Positions 49,458 through 58,091 of a stretch of 64,000 bases of DNA are shown here, piece after piece (positions within the stretch are counted from its first letter, which is position 1; the number at the start of each line of letters is the position of its first letter). The stretch is from an uncultured Alphaproteobacteria bacterium (GTDB lineage: Bacteria > Pseudomonadota > Alphaproteobacteria > HIMB59 > GCA-002718135): contig CACKNC010000004.1 of assembly GCA_902601455.1 (NCBI GenBank), positions 21,184 to 85,183 of the forward strand, given 5' to 3'. The translations under genes were made by a program, and so were the position numbers. The notes under the pieces are model-generated. The model ran no database searches. It had not been told where the DNA came from and saw only the letters and a list, made by a program, of their open reading frames with translations.

Positions 49458-51354
49458 CACCCTCACTATCTTCTATATTATTTTCATTGGATGATTTTTT
49501 TAAAATTTTTATTTTTTGTTTAGAATTTTCTTTAACTTTATCATTTTCTATATTTTTTTCTTCATCATCCTTTTTTACATTACTTTTTTTTGCAATTTTC
49601 TTTTTTATTTTAGTTTTCTTTCTTACAATTTTCTTTTTATTATTTTTATTTACTTGGTCAATTTTATCATTTTTTATTAAATTTATTGTCTTTATATTTT
49701 CAGACTCAACTATGGGTTCATGTAAAGAAAATTGATAATCAAATATAAAATTTATCTTTTTATTATAGTTATTTTCTAAATTACTAATTTCTTGATTTTT
49801 ATTGTTAATAAGAGTCTCAGCTAATGAAGTATTGCATTTCACGTTAATATTATTGTCAGGATTTTGAGATAATTTTTCTTTAATATTTTTTATTATTTGG
49901 TCACTTATTGCTGCAGAGTTCAGTATCAATCCTGATCCATTACAAAAATTACATTTATCAAATGTTTTATCAATTAAACTAGATCTTAATCTTTGTCTTG
50001 ACAGCTCAAGTAAACCAAACATACTTATTCTACCAACTTGTATTCTAGCTCTATCTCTGTAAAGTGCTGATTTGATAGTTTTTTCAACTTTAAAGTTATT
50101 CCGATAATCATCCATATCGATAAAATCTATAACTACCAATCCTCCTAAATCTCTTAATCTTAGTTGTCTCGCAATTTCACTCGCAGCCTCTAGATTGGTT
50201 TTTAATGCTGTATTTTCTATATTTCTTTCGGAAGTATTTTTCCCTGAATTTACATCAATTGCTACAAGCGCTTCAGTTGTATTAATAACAATAGATCCCC
50301 CTGAATTTAGTTTGACAGTCAGACTAAAAAGATCGTTTATTTGACTTTCAATATTGTGTTCAGCAAAAAGAGATTTATCTTTATCTTTATGTTGTTTAAT
50401 TTTTTTTGTTTGACCTGGAGTGAGTATTTTTGACAGCTTCTTTATTTTATCAGTTGCATCTTTCCCTTCGATATATATATTTTCAACATCATCTGTTAGC
50501 AAATCTCTAATAGTTCTCTTCAATATATTTCCTTCTTCATAAATTAATTTTGGAGCTTCAGATTTTATTGTTAATTCTCTAATTTTATTCCACTGGGAAA
50601 TTAGAAAAGAAAGATCTTTAGAAATTTCTTTTTTTGATTTACCAATTCCTGCAGTTCTTACAATAACTGACATTTTTTCTGGGATGTTTACTGACGATAA
50701 AATTTGTTTTAGTTTCTTTCTTTCTTCTATATCTCCAATTTTTCTAGAAATACCATCATTATTAAGACTATTAGGCATTAAAACACAATATCTTCCAGCA
50801 AAAGAAAGGTAAGTAGTAAGAGCTGCTCCCTTTAATCCACGTTCTTCTTTATTTACCTGAACTAAGATAACCTGTCTGGGCTTTATTACATCTTGTATTT
50901 TGTATTTTTTAAAAAAATTAATGTAATCTTTTTTTGGGTGAGTGGATTTATATTTTGAATTTTGTAAATTTACATTTTCATCAACTTCAACGTCATTTTC
51001 TTTCAGATCAACATTTTCTTTGTCTTGATCTTTCTCATCAGAGTCAACATCTTCATTTACGTTCAGTAATTTTTGATAGAGTTTTTCAACTTCTTTTTGA
51101 TCTGCTGATGGGATTTTAAAATAATCTGGATGTATCTCTGTTAAAGGCAAGAAACCATTTCTGGTTGTACCAAAATCAACAAAAGCTGCTTGTAAAGATG
51201 GCTCTACCCTGGTTATTTTTGCAAGATATACGTCTCCTTTAACGGAATTTTTTTTGTTAGACTCTATTTCAAAATCATCTAGTTTGTCATTTTCAGTGAC
51301 TGCAATTCTTGTTTGTTCTGAATTTGAGGCATCAATAAGTATTTTTTTTGACAT
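49432..51354 (-). CDS. rne: ribonuclease E/G
   Basis: Endoribonuclease for mRNA turnover and rRNA/tRNA processing. The 640-residue protein has an S1 domain (about 35-180) split by an Asp/Glu-rich insert (about 84-150), the catalytic DNase I-like region VAIDVNSGKNTSERN and GGLVVIDFIDMDDYRNN, and the zinc-link CNFCNGSG. The C-terminal ~130 residues are Lys-rich low complexity and end ...KTGWWA. GWW at 637-639 matches the PNPase-binding motif of alphaproteobacterial RNase E (Caulobacter). The tail is much shorter than in E. coli (1061 residues), so the degradosome is likely reduced. Confidence 0.94.
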   Translation of the reverse strand: MSKKILIDASNSEQTRIAVTENDKLDDFEIESNKKNSVKGDVYLAKITRVEPSLQAAFVDFGTTRNGFLPLTEIHPDYFKIPSADQKEVEKLYQKLLNVNEDVDSDEKDQDKENVDLKENDVEVDENVNLQNSKYKSTHPKKDYINFFKKYKIQDVIKPRQVILVQVNKEERGLKGAALTTYLSFAGRYCVLMPNSLNNDGISRKIGDIEERKKLKQILSSVNIPEKMSVIVRTAGIGKSKKEISKDLSFLISQWNKIRELTIKSEAPKLIYEEGNILKRTIRDLLTDDVENIYIEGKDATDKIKKLSKILTPGQTKKIKQHKDKDKSLFAEHNIESQINDLFSLTVKLNSGGSIVINTTEALVAIDVNSGKNTSERNIENTALKTNLEAASEIARQLRLRDLGGLVVIDFIDMDDYRNNFKVEKTIKSALYRDRARIQVGRISMFGLLELSRQRLRSSLIDKTFDKCNFCNGSGLILNSAAISDQIIKNIKEKLSQNPDNNINVKCNTSLAETLINNKNQEISNLENNYNKKINFIFDYQFSLHEPIVESENIKTINLIKNDKIDQVNKNNKKKIVRKKTKIKKKIAKKSNVKKDDEEKNIENDKVKENSKQKIKILKKSSNENNIEDSEGDEKTGWWA

Positions 51355-51407
51355 TGCTTTGAAACTCCATTGTAAATTTTATAATTTGTAATCATTAATA
51401 TTAGAAT

Positions 51408-51435
51408 TTGTGTAAAATTGTTTTTTTTGTATAAT
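51408..51435 (+). promoter_or_regulatory. candidate sigma70 promoter for mrcA-prfB
   Basis: TTGTGT (51408-51413) and TATAAT (51430-51435) are 16 bases apart, ending 50 bases before the mrcA ATG, inside the 131-base gap between divergent rne and mrcA. The perfect -10 and a T-rich spacer make it the best promoter match I saw, although AT-rich DNA yields chance hits. A counterpart for rne on the other strand was not clear. Confidence 0.5.
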
Positions 51436-51485
51436 AATCGCTTATTGTCATATTTTAAACTATTTCACAATCTACTTTTCAAGTT

Positions 51486-53834
51486 ATGATTAAAATATTG
51501 AAAATTATTTCATTTTTAACTCTTATTTTATCAATTTTTTGTATGACTTTGTTCGTAAGTGTTTTGTGGAAATATAGCCCTGAATTACCCAGTTATAATA
51601 AGATTGTTGAATACAAACCTAATCTATCATCAAGACTTTATACTTCTGATGGTAAATTATTAAAATCTTATTACCTTCAAGAGCGAGTTTATGTACCTAT
51701 TGAAAGAATACCAAATAATCTTATAAACGCTTTTCTATCTTCTGAAGATAAAAAATTTTACAGTCATTTTGGGATAGATATTTTCGCAATATTTAGAGCA
51801 AGTTTTTATAATATATTTTCTTTCATAAATAATCAAAAACTTATTGGGGCCTCAACAATTACCCAACAAGTTGTTAAAAATTTATTACTCACAAACGAAG
51901 TTAGTTTTGAGAGAAAAATAAAAGAAATACTACTATCAATTAGAGTCGAAAATATATTAAGTAAAAATCAAATATTGGAACTATATCTCAATGATATTTA
52001 TTTAGGTTTTAAATCTTATGGTGTAGCAACAGCAAGTTTAAATTATTTTAATAAATCATTAAATCAGTTAGAACTTCATGAGATTGCATTTCTTGCCTCT
52101 CTTCCAAAAGCACCTAATAATTATAATCCAAGAAAATATTATTCTAAAGCTCTAAAAAGAAGAAACTGGGTAATTGACAGAATGTATGAAAATGGATTTA
52201 TTGATGAAAAAGATCTAAAGTATAAAAATAAGCCTATCATAATTAATCAAAGGGAAAATCAAACATTTATCGGGGCTGATTATTATTATGAAGAGATTAG
52301 AAAAAAACTTTATTCTTCATATGGAAGAGAAAATTTATTTTCTCAAGGTTTAATTGTTAAAACCTCAATTAATACTAAGCTTCAATCTATTGCAGAAAAG
52401 TCATTGATTGATGGCCTAACTATTTACGACAAAAAAATAGGTTGGAGAGGTCCTATCGCAAATTCAAATGATACTAATATTGATTTTATTGATTACATTA
52501 AAGAAGTAAAAAATCCGTTTCCAAATAAGTGGTTTTTGTCGAAAATTTATAAGATATCAAAGGATAAACTATTTCTTGTCAATCATAATATGGAAGAATT
52601 TCAGATAGATCTTAATCAAAGTGAAAATAAATGGCTTTATGATCAATTATTTAAAATTGAAGACGTTGTTTTTGTTGAAAAAAAAGAGTCAAAATTTATT
52701 ATAAGGCAAATACCTGAAGTTAATGGAGCAATTGTTGTAATTGATCCCCATTCCGGAAATGTTTTAGCAATGTCTGGAGGGTTTAGTTTTAAATTAAGTG
52801 AATTTAATAGATCAACTCAGGCTAAAAGACAGCCAGGTTCGGCTTTTAAACCGATAGTTTATATTTCTGCACTTCAATCTGGTTATACACCGTCAACATT
52901 AATACTTGATGCACCTTATGTAATTGATCAAGGACCAGGTCTTCCTAAATGGAAACCTGCAAATTATACAGATGAATTTTATGGTTTGACAACAATGAGA
53001 ACAGGAATAGAAAAATCAAGAAACTTAATGACAATTAGGCTTGCAAATAAAGTTGGTATAAAAAAAATATTAGAATTATCTAAAGATTTTGATATTCATA
53101 AAAATCTTGAACAAAATATGTCAATGTCACTTGGCTCTGGTTTGGTTACTCTAATAAATTTAACAAATGCATATGGAATTATCGTAAATGGTGGAAAAAA
53201 AATTAAACCAAATTTAATCAAAAGTATATACTCTAAAAATGGAAATAAAATTTTTGACAGTGCAAGTAAAATTTGTGAAAAATGTTTATTAACAGAAATA
53301 AAAATTAATGAAAACCCACCTGTTATTAAAAATAAATTAAAAAATATTCTTGATCCAAAAGTAGCTTATCAAATTACTTCAATGATGGAAGGCGTCATTC
53401 AAAGAGGTACTGCTAAAAGTCTAAAAGATTTAAACATTCCACTAGCAGGAAAGACAGGGACAACTAATGACAATAAAGATGCGTGGTTTATAGGATTTTC
53501 TCCTGATTTAGTTGTCGGAGTATATGTTGGTTATGACAGACCAAAATCCCTTGGTTACAAGCAAACTGGATCATCAGTAGCAGTCCCAATCTTCAAAGAT
53601 TTTATCAAAAAATCAAGAACTAATAAAAATAAAACACCTTTTAGGGTTCCTTCAGGTCTAAGTTTTGTTAAAATTAACCCAAAAACTGGACTGCCCTCTA
53701 ATTCAAATAATAGTATTATGGAAACATTTATTGAAGGAACTGAGCCCTACACCAGAGATGATATTAATATTTTAGACTCATTAGGTATAATTAATAATTC
53801 CATTTCTGGCACAGGTGGTTTATTAAATAATTAG
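51486..53834 (+). CDS. mrcA: class A penicillin-binding protein PBP1A
   Basis: Bifunctional peptidoglycan polymerase and cross-linker. The 782 residues have an N-terminal membrane anchor (about 5-27), a GT51 glycosyltransferase domain with catalytic Glu87 (SSEDKKFYSHFG) and STITQQVVKNL, an OB-like insert (about 320-410), and a transpeptidase domain with Ser452/Lys455 (PGSAFKP), SRN (511-513) and GKTGTT at about 655. Its stop overlaps the prfB GTG start (TAGTG). Confidence 0.96.
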   Translation: MIKILKIISFLTLILSIFCMTLFVSVLWKYSPELPSYNKIVEYKPNLSSRLYTSDGKLLKSYYLQERVYVPIERIPNNLINAFLSSEDKKFYSHFGIDIFAIFRASFYNIFSFINNQKLIGASTITQQVVKNLLLTNEVSFERKIKEILLSIRVENILSKNQILELYLNDIYLGFKSYGVATASLNYFNKSLNQLELHEIAFLASLPKAPNNYNPRKYYSKALKRRNWVIDRMYENGFIDEKDLKYKNKPIIINQRENQTFIGADYYYEEIRKKLYSSYGRENLFSQGLIVKTSINTKLQSIAEKSLIDGLTIYDKKIGWRGPIANSNDTNIDFIDYIKEVKNPFPNKWFLSKIYKISKDKLFLVNHNMEEFQIDLNQSENKWLYDQLFKIEDVVFVEKKESKFIIRQIPEVNGAIVVIDPHSGNVLAMSGGFSFKLSEFNRSTQAKRQPGSAFKPIVYISALQSGYTPSTLILDAPYVIDQGPGLPKWKPANYTDEFYGLTTMRTGIEKSRNLMTIRLANKVGIKKILELSKDFDIHKNLEQNMSMSLGSGLVTLINLTNAYGIIVNGGKKIKPNLIKSIYSKNGNKIFDSASKICEKCLLTEIKINENPPVIKNKLKNILDPKVAYQITSMMEGVIQRGTAKSLKDLNIPLAGKTGTTNDNKDAWFIGFSPDLVVGVYVGYDRPKSLGYKQTGSSVAVPIFKDFIKKSRTNKNKTPFRVPSGLSFVKINPKTGLPSNSNNSIMETFIEGTEPYTRDDINILDSLGIINNSISGTGGLLNN

Positions 53835-54926
53835 TGACTAATAGAGAAAAAATTGAATCTAGTTTAGATATTATTAAAAGTAATTATGAATTACTGAGGA
53901 GGGGAGTTTGACTTTCCGGCACTTAAATCTGAATTAAATAATTTAAAAATTGAAAGTGAAAATCCTGATATTTGGCAATCAGATAGTGCAAAATCAATAT
54001 TTCAAAAAATTAAAAATTTAGAAAGTAAAATTAGGGATTTTGAAATCATTGAAGAAAACTACAAATACATTGAAGATTTGTTTAAAATTGCAATTACAGA
54101 AAATAACATAGAATATTTTGACCAACTTTCCATTGAATGCGATAATCTTCTTGCAATATCTAATAAGTCAAGACTTGAAAACTTAATGAGTGATAGAGTT
54201 GATCCAAATAATATATTTTTAGAAATTCATGCTGGTGCTGGCGGTACTGAAAGTCAAGATTGGGCAGAAATGCTTTTACGAATGTATATTCGTTGGGCTG
54301 AAAAACAAAAAGCTAAAGTTTTATTGTTGCAAGAAACAAGAGGTGAAGAGGCTGGAATAAAATCAACTACAATAAAAATTGAAAAAAATTATGCATATGG
54401 ATGGTTAAAAAAAGAAAGTGGTATTCACAGGTTGGTAAGAATTTCTCCCTTTGATAGTAACAAAAGAAGGCACACAAGTTTTGCCAGCGTCTGGGTTTAT
54501 CCAGAAATAGATGATAAAATAGAAATTGAACTAAATGAATCTGAATTAAGAATTGATACTTATAGGGCTTCTGGCGCTGGTGGACAGCATGTTAATACAA
54601 CTGATAGTGCAGTTAGAATCAAACATCTACCGACAGATATTGTTGTGCAATGTCAGAATGATAGATCTCAACATAAAAATAAAGCTTATGCGATGAATAT
54701 GTTAAAATCTAGAATTTATGAATATGAGTTACAAAAAAGAAAAGAAAAAGAAAATGTTATTAATGATCAAAAACAACAAATTGGTTGGGGTAGTCAGATT
54801 AGATCCTACGTATTGCATCCTTATAAATTGATAAAAGACTTAAGAACAAACCATGAGTCTTCAAGTGTAAATGATGTATTAGATGGAGACATTAATGATT
54901 TTCTTGAAAAATCTCTTAGTTTATAA
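53834..54926 (+). CDS. prfB: peptide chain release factor 2 (programmed +1 frameshift)
   Basis: Terminates translation at UGA and UAA. The gene is read as 53834-53908 joined to 53910-54926, 363 residues (E. coli 365). Frame 0 starts at GTG 53834 and meets UGA at 53909-53911 after 25 codons; a +1 shift skips T53909 and continues DFPALKSELNN. The main frame has the catalytic GGQ (ASGAGGQHVN) and a stop-codon-recognition region where SPFDSNKRRHTSF lies (RF2 SPF). Starting at the ATG at 54078 would lose about 80 residues, so the shift is required. In RF2 genes this shift provides autoregulation by RF2 level. Confidence 0.95.
53897..53912 (+). promoter_or_regulatory. prfB +1 recoding site
   Basis: AGGAGG (53897-53902), GGA spacer, GTT (53906-53908), TGA (53909-53911), C. 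The internal Shine-Dalgarno-like element and its three-base distance to the shift codon equal those of the E. coli site (AGGGGG, three bases, CTT TGA C). The shift codon is GTT instead of CTT; the UGA-C context is kept. Confidence 0.92.
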
Positions 54927-54966
54927 AAGCATAATTATGAAATTTCACAGCAAATAAATTTATTCT

Positions 54967-56205
54967 CTATTTTATTTTTAAAATTCCAAAATTCTTTTTA
55001 CCAATACTAATTTTAATATCTGTTACTTTAGAGTAAAGTTTTAGAGATAAATCTTGCGAATTAAAAATTTCATCATTTATTTTGATTCCTTTTGATTTAA
55101 TTAATCTTTTTGTATCACTTCGACTTTTTGTTAAATTAAGTTTTTCTACTGCATCTAAAATAGAAAAATTAGAATTTTCTACTTTTTTTAACTCTATCTC
55201 AAAAGTGGGAATTCTTTCATCAAGATTACCTTTGTTAAATAAGTTGTCAGCAATATCCTTAGCTTCATTCGCAGACTCTAGTCCTCTAGCTATTTTAGTG
55301 ACTTCAAATGCTAGTATTTTTTTTGCTTCATTAATTTCTTGACCTTTTACTTCTGATAATTTTTTAATTTCTTTTAGATTAATTTTGGTAAATAATTTTA
55401 AAAATTTTTCTACATTATCATCATCAATATTTCTCCAAAATTGATAAAATTCAAAATTACTAAGTTTTAGTTTATCCAGCCAAATTGCTCCTTTTGCCGT
55501 TTTACCCATTTTAGAACCATCTGTATTAGTAATTAATGGAGAAGTTAAAGCATATGCTTTTTTGTTAAGAATTTTTCTTATTAGATCAATGCCATTTATA
55601 ATATTTCCCCACTGATCAGAACCACCCATTTGTAAATCACAATTATATTCTTTTCTTAAATGATAAAAATCATAAGACTGAAGAAGCATATAATTAAACT
55701 CTAAAAAAGTAAGAGGTTGCTCCCTATCCAATCTATTTTTAACAGACTCAAATGTAAGCATTTTATTTATTGTTAGCTTTGAACCTATATCTCTTAAAAA
55801 ACTTATATAATTTAAATCAGCTAACCAATCATAATTGTTAACTATAGAGCCCCCATTATTTAGATCTATAAATTGACCAAATGTTTTTTCAATTTTTTTT
55901 ATATTCTCAGAAATTTCTTTTAAGTCTAATATTTTTCTTGTTTTATCCTTACCTGATGGGTCACCTACTAATGTAGTTCCTCCCCCAACAAGAGCTATTG
56001 TTTTATGTCCATAAAAATCAAGCCAATGCAAAAGCATTAACTGAACTAAACTTCCAACATGAAGACTATCACTTGTAATATCAAATCCGATATACGCAGT
56101 AATCTTTTTTTTTGTCATCAATTTATCTAAGTTTTCAATATCACTGGCTTGATAAACAAAACCACGTGAACTTATTTCATTTAAAAAATCTGATTTTAAT
56201 TTCAT
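54967..56205 (-). CDS. tyrS: tyrosyl-tRNA synthetase
   Basis: Charges tRNA-Tyr. The 412-residue class I enzyme shows the HIGH-type motif FDITSDSLHVGSLVQLM near residue 40, GGGTTLVGDPSGKD, QMGGSDQWGNIINGIDL, the KMSKS-type motif DGSKMGKTAKGA, and a C-terminal S4 RNA-binding domain (DAVEKLNLTKSRSDTKRLI, GIKIND). The form is the eubacterial TyrRS with S4 domain. Converges with prfB across a 40-base AT-rich gap without a GC-rich hairpin. Confidence 0.96.
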   Translation of the reverse strand: MKLKSDFLNEISSRGFVYQASDIENLDKLMTKKKITAYIGFDITSDSLHVGSLVQLMLLHWLDFYGHKTIALVGGGTTLVGDPSGKDKTRKILDLKEISENIKKIEKTFGQFIDLNNGGSIVNNYDWLADLNYISFLRDIGSKLTINKMLTFESVKNRLDREQPLTFLEFNYMLLQSYDFYHLRKEYNCDLQMGGSDQWGNIINGIDLIRKILNKKAYALTSPLITNTDGSKMGKTAKGAIWLDKLKLSNFEFYQFWRNIDDDNVEKFLKLFTKINLKEIKKLSEVKGQEINEAKKILAFEVTKIARGLESANEAKDIADNLFNKGNLDERIPTFEIELKKVENSNFSILDAVEKLNLTKSRSDTKRLIKSKGIKINDEIFNSQDLSLKLYSKVTDIKISIGKKNFGILKIK

Positions 56206-56220
56206 AAAAATATCTAAATA

Positions 56221-56862
56221 TTATGATTTTAGACTATTTTTTATGTAACTATCAACAATATTACTAAATTCATCAGCATAATTTTCATAGAAATGATCTG
56301 CGCCCTTCACAGCTTTGAATTTAATATCAACTTTTTTTTGTTTTTGTAATTTCTCCGCTAATATTTTTGAGGAGTCAAATGATGAAATATTATCTTTATC
56401 ACCATGAATTATTAACCCTGAAGAAGGACAAGGGGCTAAAAAACTAAAATCTCTGATATTTGCAGGTGGAGATACACTTAAAAACCCATTAATTTCAGGT
56501 CTTCTCATCAAGAGCTGCATTGCAACCCATGCACCAAATGAAAAACCAGCAACCCAGCAGATTTTTGAATTTGTATTGTATTGTTGCAACCAATCCAAGA
56601 CACTGGCGGCATCACTCAATTCCCCTTCACCATCGTCGTAAATACCGTCACTTTTACCAACTCCTCTAAAATTAAACCTTATTGTAGAGAAACCATTATC
56701 TACAAACAATTTGTATAGTTTGAAGACAATTTTTGTATTCATAGTACCTCCTCTTGAAGGATCAGGGTGTAATATAAGCACTATTGGTGATTGATCATTA
56801 TTATTATGGGTATACTTTGCTTCAATTTTGCCCTCAGGACCAGGAATTAATAAATCTACCAT
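56221..56862 (-). CDS. alpha/beta hydrolase (COG2945-like)
   Basis: The ATG at 56862 gives 213 residues starting MVDLLIPGPEGKIEAKY; a TTG at 56916 would prepend 18 residues with no family similarity. Motifs: FRGVGKSDG, nucleophile elbow AGFSFGAWVAMQ (Ser), acid in HGDKDNI and His in GADHFYENY. This matches the small cytoplasmic hydrolases of the COG2945 group; substrate unknown. Followed on the same strand by tyrS and divergent from mnmA across about 60 bases. Confidence 0.85.
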   Translation of the reverse strand: MVDLLIPGPEGKIEAKYTHNNNDQSPIVLILHPDPSRGGTMNTKIVFKLYKLFVDNGFSTIRFNFRGVGKSDGIYDDGEGELSDAASVLDWLQQYNTNSKICWVAGFSFGAWVAMQLLMRRPEINGFLSVSPPANIRDFSFLAPCPSSGLIIHGDKDNISSFDSSKILAEKLQKQKKVDIKFKAVKGADHFYENYADEFSNIVDSYIKNSLKS

Positions 56863-56920
56863 TATTTTAAAGCTATTATTGAAGTAATGTGACTTTGTAA
56901 ATATATAGATCAACAAATTT

Positions 56921-58012
56921 ATGAACTCTCTTGGTTTTAATAAAAAAGAAAAAGATACTAAGGTAATAGTTGCAATGTCAGGAGGCGTTGATAGTTCTGT
57001 TGCAGCCGTAAAGCTTAAAAAAGAGGGTTATGACGTAACAGGTGTGACTCTTAAGTTATATAATCAGTCAAATTCGTCCAAATCTAAATCATGTTGTGCG
57101 GGAATAGATATTGAAGACGCTAAAAAAGTTGCTGAACAATATAATTTTCCTCACCATGTTTTGGATTATCAGGATAGATTTTTTGATGGAGTCATTAGTA
57201 ACTTTGTTGACTCTTATGCAAATGGAGAAACACCCGTCCCATGTATTCAATGTAACCAAACTGTAAAATTTTCAGATCTTCTGCAAGAGTCTAAAAATTT
57301 AAAAGCTGACACGCTCGTTACAGGACATTATGCTATTAGGAAAGGTGGTTTAAAAGGATCTAAATTATACAAAGCAAAAGATAGAACTAAAGATCAGAGC
57401 TATTTCTTATTTGCAACTCAGCAAGATCAATTAGATTATGTACGTTTTCCTCTCGGAAGTTATTTAAAATCAGAAATAAGAAATATGGCTAATGAATACA
57501 AACTAATTGTTAATGATAAACCTGACAGTCAAGATATATGTTTTGTTACCTCTGATTCTTACCGAGATTTAATAAATAAACTTCAGCCAGATGTTAATAA
57601 AGAAGGAAATATCTTTGATGAAGATGGCAACAAGATAGGTTTGCATAAGGGAATAGCAAATTATACTATAGGTCAAAGAAAAGGTATTGGCGTTGGCGGT
57701 CAAGAAAAACCTCTCTATGTAAAAGAGTTAAATAAAGATCAAAATTATATAGTTCTAGCCCCTTATGAGAATCTTCAAAAAAATAAATTTTTTTTTAAAA
57801 ATATTAATTTATTGGACTACTCAATTAAAAATAAAGAGCTTGAATGCTCAGCAAAAATTAGATCAACTCAAAATGAAATATTGGGTAAATTAAACTTAAA
57901 TGAAGATAGTGGTTATTTTTTGTTCAATGAACCTGTCTCAACAACATCTCCAGGGCAAGCCTGTGTTTTTTACAAGAATGATCAAGTTTTAGGTGGTGGA
58001 TGGATAACTTAA
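56921..58012 (+). CDS. mnmA: tRNA 2-thiouridylase MnmA
   Basis: Thiolates U34 of tRNAs for Lys, Glu and Gln. The 363 residues have the PP-loop VAMSGGVDSSVAAVKLKK at about 17-34, the catalytic Cys in TPVPCIQCNQTVKF and in SQDICFV, TGHYAI, and the C-terminal SPGQACVFY. It depends on sulfur from a desulfurase, and the sufS gene lies in the operon just downstream, so the neighbourhood fits. Length is normal. Confidence 0.96.
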   Translation: MNSLGFNKKEKDTKVIVAMSGGVDSSVAAVKLKKEGYDVTGVTLKLYNQSNSSKSKSCCAGIDIEDAKKVAEQYNFPHHVLDYQDRFFDGVISNFVDSYANGETPVPCIQCNQTVKFSDLLQESKNLKADTLVTGHYAIRKGGLKGSKLYKAKDRTKDQSYFLFATQQDQLDYVRFPLGSYLKSEIRNMANEYKLIVNDKPDSQDICFVTSDSYRDLINKLQPDVNKEGNIFDEDGNKIGLHKGIANYTIGQRKGIGVGGQEKPLYVKELNKDQNYIVLAPYENLQKNKFFFKNINLLDYSIKNKELECSAKIRSTQNEILGKLNLNEDSGYFLFNEPVSTTSPGQACVFYKNDQVLGGGWIT

Positions 58013-58014
58013 TG

Positions 58015-58032
58015 TTTAGAATTGATTCTAAA
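58015..58032. promoter_or_regulatory. palindrome upstream of suf, candidate iron-responsive operator
   Basis: Perfect inverted repeat TTTAGAAT-TG-ATTCTAAA between mnmA and sufB, ending 59 bases before the sufB start. Its half-site TTTAGAA resembles the iron-control element bound by Irr (Fur family) in alphaproteobacteria, which is known to control suf genes. The two-base centre makes the spacing even, so the match to the consensus must be tested. A two-base loop and no T-run argue against a terminator. Confidence 0.5.
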
Positions 58033-58091
58033 TAACTCTATTTTTAGTTGAAAAAACTGGATTTTTATAAATAAAACCTTATTTTATAAAT

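Noticed and set aside
49487..49735. Plus-strand Phe/Leu-rich frame opposite the rne tail
   Set aside because: It is the complement of the Lys/Asn-rich RNase E tail; AAA/AAG runs read as TTT/CTT on the other strand and mimic a membrane protein.
54078..54926. A truncated RF2 starting at the ATG at 54078
   Set aside because: The same frame continues upstream to 53910 with RF2-like sequence, and a GTG-started 25-codon segment in another frame leads to a recoding site. The full-length frameshifted gene explains the data better than a truncated one.
54927..54966. AT-only inverted repeat (AATAAATTTATT) between prfB and tyrS
   Set aside because: Short palindromes of only A and T are expected in DNA this AT-rich; no GC stem or T-run supports a terminator.
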